Source: Cladopsammia gracilis (Eukaryota > Cnidaria > Anthozoa > Scleractinia > Dendrophylliidae). From it: a stretch of 64,000 nucleotides of DNA. Under the pieces are notes generated by a model. That model did no database searches and was not told where the DNA came from. It saw only the letters and a program-made list of their open reading frames with translations. Location of the stretch: the NCBI GenBank assembly GCA_022457155.1, contig JAJGOT010000167.1:791001-855000 (forward strand). The letters run 5' to 3'. Made by a program: the position numbers and the translations under genes. Shown here one piece after another: positions 43,818 to 53,699 of the stretch (positions within the stretch are counted from its first letter, which is position 1; each line of letters starts with the position of its first letter).

Positions 43818-43861
43818 GCTGACGACGTTTCGACGTTACCGTAACGTCATTATCAAGTCAA
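43818..43861 (-). ncRNA. Degenerate hammerhead-like motif, left arm of Penelope-like element
   Basis: On the - strand the order is tgac, TTGATAA (CTGANGA expected), a long helix II gacgttac/gtaacgtc, GAAAC, GTC, gtca. Helix I pairs tgac with gtca. The core differs from consensus at two positions, so self-cleavage is doubtful. It is the mirror copy of 45379-45422. Confidence 0.4.
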
Positions 43862-43935
43862 AAATGTATAAAAACTAGGTTCTATAAATACTAAAACGAA
43901 CAATAAATGATGAAAATAATTGCGAAAATCACAAC

Positions 43936-45300
43936 TTAAACAAAAAGTTTCGCACGTATGGAGTCCGTTTGGACGTTCAAATTAGGTTTGAATTTCTTGA
44001 TGTAAAGCATTTCAAACACTAAACAATCAAATTTGCCTTGACACCTTCTCAGAATCTTAAAATGGCTCTCATTCAAAAGATCGCTCCCACCGTGCGCTTC
44101 ATGTAAATGTTTGCCAATTGCCGAATTTTTGTGCTCAGCAACACGTTGAAAAAGGTGCCGGGCTGTGTAACCGACATAATCTGCATCGCACAGATCACAT
44201 ACAAAACGATAAACAACGCATTGCTGATTGACAATTGACGGCTTGGCTTCTTTAGATTTGAGATCTTGTTCTAATTTCCTGCTAGTAAAAACTGGCTGCA
44301 AAGTAGGGCCAATCTTATGACTAAGATCACGCAACTGCCTTCGAACGGCATTAGCAGAAACTTGATCTTTAAATGGTAAACTGATTCTGACTATGTTGCT
44401 CTCGTCAGTATTTCTCTCCGCTATGTCTACTGGAGGGTTTCGAGAATTGAAATTGGAAATAACAAAATCTATAAGACTCAACGGGTAATCAAGACGACTA
44501 AAAATGGAGCGCAATTTGGCGCATTCTTCATTAAAAGCATCTGTTGTGGAAGATAGAGCATAAGCGCGATGTAGCATTGTCTTTAACAAAGAGATTTTAT
44601 AGCGTTTATCAGTATGACTATGAAAATGCAAGAGCAAGCCAGTATTGGTTGGCTTTCTATAAACTTGAGTTTCAAGTTTTGTTCCATTCTTGACGATTTC
44701 AATGCCGATGAAAGGGATCCTATCATCTACAGGAAGTTCCATCGTGAACGTTAGACTGGGATGTAGGCCATTCAGGGTGGTAAGGAACATAGAGGCAGCA
44801 TCAGTATTAGGCATTCTTGCAAGAGTATCATCAACGTATCTTCTGTACAGAAGAGGCATCAAACCATCGCGTGTGAGTTTCTCTTCGAGATGGCACATGA
44901 AGACGTTCGCCATTAGGGGGCCAAGAGGGGAGCCCATTGCTACTCCATCCGTTTGTTCGTACAACTGACCATCGAACTGAAAAAGTTGATTGGTTGTGGC
45001 AATTTCAAGTAACTTAACAAGCTGATCTTTTTGCAGGTTAAGACCATAGGTTTCATTGAACCAATCATCCGTGAAGGCTTTGTTGACCAAGATGCTGATA
45101 GTTTCATCCAACGGCACGTTGGTGAAGAGAGCTGCAACATCATAAGAGACCAGTATATCATCGTCATGAACAGAAAGGTTACGAATTTCATCAGCAAAAT
45201 CAAAGGCATCGGTAATAGTGTAGTCGTTTATGGAAAGTGGTTTGAGCTTCTCTTCAAGCCACTTGGCGAGCTTGAAATTTGAAACTTTGAAATTTGAAAT
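43936..45300 (-). pseudogene. Penelope-like reverse transcriptase with GIY-YIG domain, N-terminally truncated
   Basis: About 454 codons are open from just after a TAA at 45301-45303, with no plausible ATG at the start. Motifs in order: LVSYDVAALFTNVPLDE (RT motif A Asp), DGVAMGSPLGPLMANVFM (motif B), LYRRYVDDTLA (catalytic YVDD), IPFIGIEI, then a linker and a C-terminal GIY-YIG nuclease (VVYRFVCDLCDADYVGYTA, RVAEHKNSAIGKHLHEAHGG). The CDLC pair is typical of the Penelope GIY-YIG. The N-terminal RT part is missing, and its break coincides with aaatttc repeats next to the inverted terminal repeat. The remaining frame has no stop, so the insertion is young, but it cannot encode a complete enzyme. 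Confidence 0.9.
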
Positions 45301-45378
45301 TTAAGTTGTGATTTTCGCAATTATTTTCATCATTTATTGTTCGTTTTAGTATTTATAGAACCTAGTTTTTATACATTT

Positions 45379-45422
45379 TTGACTTGATAATGACGTTACG
45401 GTAACGTCGAAACGTCGTCAGC
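45379..45422 (+). ncRNA. Degenerate hammerhead-like motif, right arm of Penelope-like element
   Basis: Same block as 43818-43861 in the other orientation: tgac, TTGATAA, helix II gacgttac/gtaacgtc, GAAAC, GTC, gtca. Position inside a Penelope-type terminal repeat is where hammerhead motifs are known for this element class. Confidence 0.4.
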
Positions 45423-45486
45423 TTTTTAGCTTTTTAACATTTTACAATGTTTTTAAGAAATGTTTTGTCGCAATTTTTTATAGTTA

Positions 45487-45488
<2 letters not shown>

Positions 45489-45528
<40 letters not shown>

Positions 45529-45530
45529 GT
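45489..45530. repeat. AAT microsatellite at right end of Penelope-like element
   Basis: A pure AAT tract of about 40 bp directly follows the right inverted repeat and mirrors the tract at 43698-43735 on the other side. The element thus sits inside a microsatellite. Confidence 0.85.
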
Positions 45531-47292
45531 TCTTATCGCGCTTTTAAAATCTTAACGCGCTTTCAGTATCAGATGTCGACAAAATAGAATTAATAACTTA
45601 CGGCAATGCTAAATTCTACAATGCAGTGCGTCATGGCAAAAGTAAGGCCAGCACGTCTGGCAACAGGAAAACGTGCTGCGTGTGAGAGCGACAAGAAATT
45701 GAACAAGTGGAAAGAAAATAAGAGTATGTTCTGAGCCCTCACAACGGATCAGTTTTCTTTGTTTTAAGGGAAAAAACAAGATACGTGTGGAAAAACAGTT
45801 TAAAAAATTAACAGGGAACCGATGTTATTCTATAGAAAAGCAATGTTTTTTCGTGTTATTTGTTGCGTGGGATGGTAGCTTTTTCGAGATAAATTTCACG
45901 AAGCATTTGCATTGTTGTTATACACGAAAAACACTTGTAATATGGTAAATGAAATATTCATTAATTTTTGATAAAATCTATCTATATAAAACAACATAAT
46001 AATTTTTGAACACGTTTTCATGCAGTTAACCTAAATCTATTTTTTTGTGAGCTAACAGAAATAAACAAGGTATTCCCTGCCAGTGAATCCATGTAAATCG
46101 TGCTCTGCTGTATATATAGCTTGTTAGAATTTTCTGTTTTTTTTTTCTCTAAAGTATTCATTTACTCTTTCAGTAGCAAGAGAGCCCATGCTCAAAATTA
46201 AAGACAATTCCTAATTTTTTCTTTTTTAAAGAAACTAGATATGGAGAGCATAAAAGAAATATATCCATAGACTTAAAAAATAAAAAAGTACGTGGAACTC
46301 ATCACATCGAGAGAAAATAATCGATTCTGGCTTCTTTCTCTGATGCGTGAACGGAAGATAAGAAGTGAAAAGGTTAATTAGCTAGAAGCTCCCTAAATTA
46401 GATTTAAGACCAGTTTTGTACACGACAGAATCACCTAATAAGTTTAAATATCAGTCCCGGCATAGCAATTTTGAAAGATAAAAGTGTTGCACTATTTTGA
46501 TAATTATAATCTGATCAATTTCAGCCAATACTTTCGTCTTGCTTTTATCAAGAAAATTTACTTAAGATATTACACTTGAAATGGTGATGGCAGTAAATGG
46601 ATTTACCCGGAAATATTTTCTAATAATCATTTCTAATTGTCGCAAAAAGCGTGTCTAGTTTTAGAGTCAGTTTTAAAATACTGTTCAAACTTGATAACAC
46701 GAGAAACTCGGCATCGGACTGATTCAACTCACACTCTTCTCCTGTCGTCGTTAGTGCGTTTTTATCGGGAATGGGCAGAAGGACCCAACGAAAAAAGTTA
46801 AGGAATATACTTTGAATAGTGTTTTATGTTTTCCCGTCTATAATATGTGAAAAATAACACATGTTAATCTGTTTAGATTCTTTAGCTGAATATTTGAGCG
46901 GCAGAAACAATTTAGCTAACGGCTTCGTATCCCCAAATTTCTAAGCTAACATTTGCCTTCCTGAAATTCTATCTGACCTTTTTTCGTACTCAAAACGACA
47001 TTTTTCATCCCTCAGAATAACAAGTCGTTAAAAGTACCCTTTTTGCGAAGGAGGCATTTTACTGGTGAAAACCTGACGCTAGTTTTAAATCTATTTAATT
47101 TAAATATCTAACTTGGCGCCTAAGCGTTCTCCATAGAGATCCTAGTCCTCGTCGGCTGCCTTTGAACGAAGCTTACCGAGTGCCGAGCAAACTCCTTTAG
47201 TGGTATTTTGTAATGACGAGACAGATCAGCTTGAAGCCCGATTGTCTAGTGAAGTGTCAGTGCCAGCATCTCAGGAAAAATGTACGCAGAAA
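45531..47292. other. Intergenic sequence, nothing recognised
   Basis: AT-rich with short open frames only. The 70-codon frame at 47200-47412 runs through one arm of the hairpin at 47293 and is not a gene. Confidence 0.5.
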
Positions 47293-47445
47293 GTGAAACA
47301 AAATAAACGGCAAACTGATCCTTACGGCATAAAAATAGCGGAAACAGAAGCAAATAAAATAAAAAATATATATTTACTTATATTTCATTTATTTCTGTTT
47401 CTTTTTTTTTAAGTAAGGATCAGTTTGCCGTTTCGTTTGTTTCAC
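47293..47445. repeat. Hairpin with 33-bp arms
   Basis: gtgaaacaaaataaacggca (start of left arm) and its near-perfect complement ending gtttcac face each other across about 85 bp of A/T-rich loop. The inner part caaactgatccttac is exactly mirrored. Confidence 0.8.
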
Positions 47446-47857
47446 TAATCTAGGTCTTTGAAGACCAGATTCGGCCATTCTCAACGGTTTCTTGAGTGAC
47501 TGAGCATTTTTTGTGTTGTTTACATAAAAAAAATGCATGCATGTCTTTTCCTTTCAGTTTTGAATTTTCTATTCTCAGATCTTAATCTCATCTTTCTTCA
47601 CGAGATAAATAAAAACCCTGGTTTCTCTTAATCTTGTTTTATAGCAAAATGCGGCTTTTGAACAACCCGGATATTTGAAAGTGCTTAACGAACTGCGTAT
47701 TAATACTTTATTTTATTCAAATTCAGTTTCTTATTTTCTTTTTCTTTTTCATCAGGGATTGACAAACCAAGAATAAGCAGACAAGCCATTTTTAATAAAT
47801 TCTCAAGACTCCATCGTGAACTCTGAAGCTCGCAATAAAACATCGACAATTACATCA

Positions 47858-48781
47858 ATGGGCTACCCAACTAACTTCTCCGCAGTGAGCGAGACCGAGA
47901 GGAAGATCAAGTTGTGTTTATACGTGCTTACTTTCCTGATTGCAGTTACAGGAAACTCGCTCGTGCTTGCTGTTTTACGGAAGAAAAAACGAAAGTCTGT
48001 TAATGATATTCTAATTTTTAATTTATCAACATCTGACTTGACGTTAATGCTTCTGTCTTTGCCTGCCAACGTTTTTCTGCTTGGTGGGATCGACTTTCCG
48101 ATGTTTCTTTGCAAATTTATTTCGCCCCTCATGACCGCCACATTTAACGTCAGTGTATTCACCCTGACTTTTATGGCGGTATACCGCTGGCGTGTTATCA
48201 TCAACTCCCTCAGACCGGAAATGCGTCACAGATACGTCATCATGTGGATCACTGCCATTTGGATAGCTGGATTTTTACTTTTACTTCCGCTCATGATAGT
48301 CGCAGAAACGGACGAAGCCGGAGGATGCAAAGAGAACTGGAAACTAGGTCAAAGCCGTGCGTATACTGCTGTCCTGTTTATACTGCAGTACGTCCTACCG
48401 CTGCTAACCATCGCCGGCGCTTATGTATTAATTGCAATCGACATAGGGAAAGCTGAAAGGCGGCATATCTCAAACGCGCAGGATCGCACAGCCTTAGAAG
48501 TACGGCGGAAAGAAGACCTGCAGATTATCAAGATGATGGGAATGATTGTCATTTTATTCGCAGTGTGTATGTTGCCAATTCAGGTCGCGTGGCTGATAGC
48601 GGACTTTGGACCTAACGAACATAAAGAAGCAGGCACTGTATTGATAAGGGTGGCTGATATCGCAGCGTACCTACACGCCTGTGTGAATCCCATAGTTTAC
48701 GGTACCATAACGAGATATTTTCGTCGTGAATACGTTAGATATATTAAGTCTATTTTCTTTTGCTTAAAGTTGCGCACTTGA
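47858..48781 (+). CDS. Class A (rhodopsin-like) G-protein-coupled receptor
   Basis: A 307-residue single-exon receptor in the plasma membrane. TM1 has GNSLVLAVL, TM2 LSTSDLTLML with the conserved Asp, and TM3 starts at Cys in MFLCKF. ECL2 carries the partner Cys in GGCKENW. TM6 has CMLPIQVAW in place of CWxP, and TM7 ends NPIVYG, a proper NPxxY. The DRY box is replaced by VYRWRVI. The short N-terminus has N-glycosylation sites (NFS near the start). I chose ATG 47858 because upstream in-frame codons have only GTG; a tttttcatcag acceptor near 47756 suggests a non-coding first exon. It resembles neuropeptide-type receptors (galanin/allatostatin/NPY-like) expanded in cnidarians. The ligand cannot be told from sequence. 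Confidence 0.9.
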   Translation: MGYPTNFSAVSETERKIKLCLYVLTFLIAVTGNSLVLAVLRKKKRKSVNDILIFNLSTSDLTLMLLSLPANVFLLGGIDFPMFLCKFISPLMTATFNVSVFTLTFMAVYRWRVIINSLRPEMRHRYVIMWITAIWIAGFLLLLPLMIVAETDEAGGCKENWKLGQSRAYTAVLFILQYVLPLLTIAGAYVLIAIDIGKAERRHISNAQDRTALEVRRKEDLQIIKMMGMIVILFAVCMLPIQVAWLIADFGPNEHKEAGTVLIRVADIAAYLHACVNPIVYGTITRYFRREYVRYIKSIFFCLKLRT

Positions 48782-49579
48782 CTCAGTGTTAGCGCAAAGC
48801 CCTGGAAAAATAGACTCCTAGGTAGATGCATGTTTGTTGCAAGTTCCAAAAAAAAAAAACCCGTAAATTTCAGGGCTGCCTTTTTTTTAATCAACTTTCA
48901 AAAATAGGATAGACCAAAGAGAAAGGCGCGTAGGGGTGCGAAGTTCCATGCGAACTGGAAGGAGTGACTGCCAACCATTCCCTTACATTTGAAGGGAACA
49001 TAAAAGGTTATCTATAAATTTGCTTGTACGTTAGAGGGCTAAAAAATACTGAGAGCAATCGCACCGAATAACTTGCGACTTCCTTTGGTCAAGGCGTAAA
49101 TACGGGAGTTGCTAGCAAGGCCTTAAAATTAAGGCATGTTTATTACAGCGGTTTAACCGTACAAGACTCCTTAAAGCCCCTGCGCATAAGTTCAAGGACC
49201 GTGGAGTTTATGGGGGCGTTTTCGAGGAGAAGCATTTATTCGAGTAAATATATAGCGGAATACGGTATGTAGTATGTATTTTGCATATAGCTGTAAATTA
49301 TTATTATTAACTACTATTTATGATCAGTTGGAATATATATTCAGGAGCACGGTATCATATTGTTTATAGATCTTTTACTGATGTAACTGTTGTAGTTCAT
49401 TATATTAATTATTAGTGAATTATATTAATAAAGTGCCCCTGATTACTGGACTTGACACCTACATAAAGTTGTTATTGTTATAATGAGAAAGGGCCAAATT
49501 ATGGTTAAAATAAAATAAAATGCTGATTTCAATTGGCCACATGTGTTCATTCTTCCTATTGTGTTCTGCGTTTTCTAGG
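48782..49579. other. GPCR 3' flank, nothing recognised
   Basis: AT-rich sequence that probably holds the receptor 3' UTR. An attaataaagtgcc hexamer near 49424 could be a polyadenylation signal. No other feature seen. Confidence 0.45.
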
Positions 49580-49832
49580 GTGGTTTTCATTTGAGTGTCG
49601 AAAGAAATTTTCAGTTGCTTTGGTTTTGTATTGTTACGCCTGTGTAATTGGCTAAAACATCTTGCGCCGAATTCTCAACCAATCACTGTTAACCCAAAAC
49701 CAATCGTGACTTGCTCGCACGCGTTTTCCCGCGCTTGTGTTTGCTTCGAGTTCTGTTTGGTTTGGTTTGTCTGCAACTGTTGTGATTGGCTAGAGTGATT
49801 TTTTATGGTTTTGGTTTTACGACACTCAATTT
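49580..49832. repeat. Inverted-repeat element (GTGGTTTT...AAAACC)
   Basis: Left end gtggttttcatttgagtgtc faces ggttttacgacactcaattt on the right. Internal gtgattggctaga and gtaattggctaaa blocks are also inverted. A related but partial copy is at 34430-34580. Confidence 0.65.
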
Positions 49833-49887
49833 GCTTGTAATGAATACTATACAGTACTGAGGCCGCAGCTACATATATAGCACCTGA

Positions 49888-49935
49888 GGAGGCGCGGTGG
49901 TCAAGCGGTTAGTCGCGTCGGCAGTTGTGAGCTAT
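49888..49935 (+). repeat. tRNA-like SINE head
   Basis: gaggcgcggtggtcaagcgg followed by ttagtcgcgtcggc matches the 5' half of a tRNA, with a good A box (tggtcaagcgg). The 3' half of a tRNA does not follow. It is best read as the start of a tRNA-derived SINE. Confidence 0.5.
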
Positions 49936-50011
49936 TACGAACAAAATCCTAAAATTGTTTTTCCACTTTGCTAAAACCCACCCTACCAGTCGTCTTACTT
50001 GGAAAAGATAT

Positions 50012-50812
50012 CTATGGAATAAAATATCTTGGAAGATCATATTTAAACATTGCAGAATCATCACGAAATATTCGAATGAGGCGATTTACTTCCTGCTTAG
50101 AGAGTTTTGAATAGAAAAACGGAATTTTTGATGCAGTGTTTGATGGCTTGACCTGGGGAAACGAAATGTTGTCTTTCAGGCTGGAAATTTCCAAAACATG
50201 ACGAGCTTCCTTTTCGAGATTTTCAAATCGGCCGATGAAGTCATAATTGATCCCACAAGGATGACACAACTTGTCGTACGTTTGCTAGTGTTCATTGCAA
50301 AATTGGCCACCTTGATGGATTCTAATGACGTAGTTGACAAACTCGCCAAATGTTATGTTCATTTCTTCTGGTTTCATACTCCGCTTGTACCTCGCCGGGA
50401 TAATACCGGGACCCCAATAAAAGTAAAACGCTGGATCATGGTTGTAAAACTTATCAATGTAAGCGGACAGGAGCCGTTCGAAAGGTTCACGAACAAACAA
50501 GAACTTGAAATACGATCCCAGCATTTTTTCCGCTTCATGTTGGGGGTAATCAGCCAAAAATGTAAATTTTCGTGCATCGTGAATCCAGAGGTCAGATTCT
50601 GAAGGATCAAGCTGTCCCAGTACTGTTTTCCATTGAGTACATGCAATTTTTGGAATGTAACAGAAGAGGATTTTGAACTTTTCATTGACTATGATATTTT
50701 TAAGTTCTCTAGTGATCACGGTTTCATTGATTCTGCTTTTCCTTTTGCAGAAGTCCCTCACATTTGCCAGCCTTTCCAAGTTTATATCCCCAATGCTTTC
50801 CACACTACTGGG
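50012..50812 (-). pseudogene. Carbohydrate sulfotransferase catalytic exon with premature TAG
   Basis: Same exon as 55756-56559, with the same acceptor position (ag|ccc, phase 0) and roughly 85-90% identity by eye. PAPS-binding motifs are intact: YIPKIACTQWK (5'-phosphosulfate loop) and FVREPFERLLSAY (3'-phosphate site). The one disruption is TAG at 50285-50287 after QFCNEH; the sister copy has TGG there. Reading continues in the same frame to PRYFIP at the natural end. The family (CHST8-14/HNK-1ST type) sulfates glycans in the Golgi. It could be a young pseudogene, a null allele or a sequencing error. Confidence 0.85.
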
Positions 50813-50814
50813 CT

Positions 50815-51840
50815 GGAAACACGAAAGAGATATAAAGAAATAATAAATTAATTAACGAATTTAATTAATAAAATTAATAAATAAATGAATTAACGAATTT
50901 CTTCTCTTTGTTTTATCGGGGCGGGGGGAGGGGGGGGGGGGGGGTGATGATGGCTGGTGACTCAGGACGACGCAAACGCTGGGACGTAGGCACAGTAAGA
51001 TACGATCGCGCATTTGTGCATCCCATGATGGCAGACGAAGTTGGCGGACGAAGTCGTACAAAATCGTCGATATCTCGTATAACAGATATCGTCGATAAAA
51101 TTCGAAGATATTAGCCTTGCGTGCCCGTCCCAGCGGTTTTTTTCGCTCGTCGCAGCGAATCGACAAATAATTCAACCAATCACATTGCGCGACTTTACAT
51201 AAAAGCTGTCATTTTGAACGCTTAGAAAGCCCCGGATACGAACGTGGAACGGGAATCGCCAGAAAAATCACCAACTGTGTCCCCAGCGGGCAGCGAAGAG
51301 ATTTGCTTGTGATTTTCGTAGTAGCCTTCCCTCCTCCCTTCGCGCTCCACGCGCGCCACAAATTCTCCCTCCCCTTGCCCTGCCCAGTGCTTGCCACGCA
51401 GGCGACATAAAATCACCAAGTGTGTCCCTTGCCTTAGGTAAGCAAAGAGGATATAATGGTAAACGAAAACACAACAAACCTGAGTCGCTCCTGTTGCCTT
51501 GCTGCCTAAAAATTAAGGTTTTTCAGAAAACATTAATTCATTTAACATATATAATTGCCAATATTAATTTAAAAGACACAAGGATAGCTGACTTTACAGG
51601 AGGTTGATTCTGAATATTTATTGTGATCGACAAAAAACAATTCTTCAGTTGTTTGCCATAGGATCAGAGGCTTCGAATTGAATTTGACTGTCTAGAAAAA
51701 AATTAAATGCCAAGTTAAGTTTCAATACAGTTTCATCTTAGGTAGTTAAAAAATATAATAGCCTTTTCATGAGTTCAGTGAGTAGGATCTCCGTACAAAT
51801 GTCTTTATAAATATATTTTTGGTACTGTTCACTTATATAA
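50815..51840. other. Sequence between sulfotransferase exons, nothing clear
   Basis: A G-run near 50920-50945 and palindromic pieces (gatatctcgtataacagatatc at about 51069) are present. No middle exon of the sulfotransferase could be identified, although the phases of the anchor exon (1) and catalytic exon (0) require at least one. Confidence 0.4.
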
Positions 51841-51841
51841 A

Positions 51842-51899
51842 TGATACTATTCACTGAGGAAGGGACGGAAGTCCCGAAACGTCTGAACCTTTAGTTTCA
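51842..51899 (+). ncRNA. Hammerhead ribozyme, minimal type I, consensus core
   Basis: Core blocks match fully: CTGAGGA (51854-51860), helix II gggac/gtccc with loop ggaa, GAAAC (51876-51880), GTC (51881-51883). Helix I pairs ttca (51850-51853) with tgaa (51884-51887), and further out acta with tagt across a cctt bulge. Helix III is only AC/GT with no loop, as in the hammerheads of Penelope-like elements, which are thought to act as dimers. Cleavage would be expected after the C of GTC. No retroelement coding sequence is adjacent. Confidence 0.75.
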
Positions 51900-52451
51900 A
51901 AAGCGCTTTAATAACATTTTTTTAAACATATTCATTATATAAATGATACGATGCGATGAGAGGGTAGCAATTTCATTTTATTGAGAGGTAAAAAATCAAC
52001 GAATCCATGCGGAATATAAAAAGCTGAGTATGATGTGAAGATTCGCGCTTTATATAATCTGAACACATATAACAGGCGATATATGTATATTTTTAAAATA
52101 TTTGTAGAATGAAGTCACTGTCCGATTCCGAGGGTGAATCACAAATTTTAGTATATAACTGGGAAAGATATGATTCACCAGTTTATACAAATCAACCGAC
52201 AAACTCAACTCGGACGCGAACATACTCGAAATAACTAACTCGGCCAACTTGAACCCAATTTGGAGCTGACATTTCGTTCGTACTTTTCTTGTCCAGCAGA
52301 AGTTTATAAACGTTGGTAAGAGATGAAATGATAATTTATCAGTTCAACCATTTTTAAAATGTTCTAACCTCGCCTGCAGATGAATAACGTCGAATAAGTG
52401 CCGGCGAAGTGATGAATAAGGTGACTAAGGAAGATGAGTAAGCGATCTAAC

Positions 52452-52575
52452 CTTGCAGATGAATGAGTGTGGTCTTGCTTCGGTTCCATGCTATAAAAAT
52501 TACAGAGATGAATTCGAAGAATGCCATAAGAACCAAAAACGAGAAAGCTAACTGAAGTGTTTTGGGGATCGTCAT
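52452..52575 (-). CDS. Membrane-anchor exon of a Golgi sulfotransferase (partial gene)
   Basis: The exon starts at ATG 52575 and reads MTIPKTLQ, then a hydrophobic stretch (LAFSFLVLMAFFEFISVIFI) and AWNRSKTTLIHLQ, ending in phase 1 at a gttag donor. This is a type II signal anchor with a short cytosolic tail. It lies upstream (on the - strand) of the damaged catalytic exon at 50012-50812 and is probably its first coding exon. Two similar exons lie at 53490 and 62221. The link is by position and phase pattern, not by a traced middle exon. Confidence 0.6.
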
Positions 52576-53489
52576 TATAGCCCGTCTGAATTGAAGATAA
52601 TCTCTGGATAAATTGATTATTTTTGCCCGCTGCCGGTTGCGTTCCACAATTTCCCATCGATTTATATATCATCTTTTAAATTCAAAATTCCATTCAACCG
52701 ATTGAAGTTGTTAGGACAACCACGATGTTTTTGTCTTCTTGTGAATTAAACAGGTTCTAATTTATGAAATAATCTGAATAATCTCCTTTCAGTGAAAGGA
52801 AGAAACACCGGCTGAAGCATTTATCAACAAATTTATCATTTGTTTGGGTAGATTTAATTAGTTCTGGTATATTTCTTGTTATTTCTTAACTGCTGGAAAA
52901 CAAATACAGTACAATTCTGAAATGGGTTAGAAACTTGGAGCTTGTGAATGACACGAGGTCTGGAAATTCAAAGAGTTTGAATTTAATTTTCATGTCTTAT
53001 AAAGGAAATCCGGCAATAACGTTTCAAAACACATATTTGCTAAGTGGAGAAGACTGTAACAATTGGGACACACAATTCACGCAGCTACTAATCGACGTTT
53101 AAAAAGCTATAAAATTTGCCTTAACGAGTTAAGAGCAGGTCAAGTTTGAACTCTTTAGTACTATAATAAAGAAGACAAATTATAATAAGTTTGATGATAG
53201 GAAGTCTTGGCGTGGATACAAGTTAAGAAATGTCTTAAAAGTTAGGATGCGCTAAGTTTAGGAGAAATTTCTAAAAAAGGAGGTTTTCGTGAATACCAGC
53301 CAAGAGATGTTTCAAGTTAGGGCAACCTAATTTTAGGAGGAAAATAAGGACATATTGATAAACTTAAAGCTAACTCGGAGACATCGCGATCAAGAATGAC
53401 TTGTTATTTCACTAATCCAGTTGATATGAGTTGAGGTAGGTCGTTCCAGACGGAATCTATTAATACAATCATGCAATAAATATTCCTAC

Positions 53490-53661
53490 CCGATAGGTCA
53501 ATAATCGTCAGTGGTCGTTTTCCGCTCCATGCTGTAAAAGTTAGAGAGACGGCAGCTATCACACTGAATGACACAAGGACTAAAATCAAGTAAGCAAACT
53601 GGATTTTTTGAGATGCGTCATTGTAGGTCTTGAAGTGGATCACTTCAGTGTGTGATAACAC
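53490..53661 (-). CDS. Second membrane-anchor exon, start codon unclear
   Basis: Open from at least 53661: KIQFAYLILVLVSFSVIAAV forms the membrane segment, followed by SLTFTAWSGKRPLTIIDLS and a phase-1 donor (g|gtagga) at 53490. The TAW...L pattern after the membrane segment matches the exon at 52452. No in-frame ATG precedes it in the visible exon (only GTG at 53661), so it may be a decayed first exon or begin in an earlier exon. Confidence 0.45.
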
Positions 53662-53699
53662 AAAATTATGGATTTTATTTTATTTCGTTTTAGCTCAGT

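Larger units (their letters stand above)
43752..45488 (-). mobile_element. 5'-truncated Penelope-like retroelement with inverted terminal repeats
   Basis: The RT/GIY-YIG reading frame (43936-45300) is enclosed by two near-perfect inverted repeats, about 43752-43938 and 45300-45488. Both carry the hammerhead-like block ending cgaaacgtcgtcagc. AAT microsatellites of the same strand phase abut both ends (43698-43735, 45489-45530). Inverted partial LTR-like repeats and 5' truncation are typical of Penelope-like insertions. Confidence 0.85.

Noticed and set aside
44690..45282. + strand frames opposite the reverse transcriptase
   Set aside because: Shadows of the Penelope-like coding frame; they have no motifs of their own.
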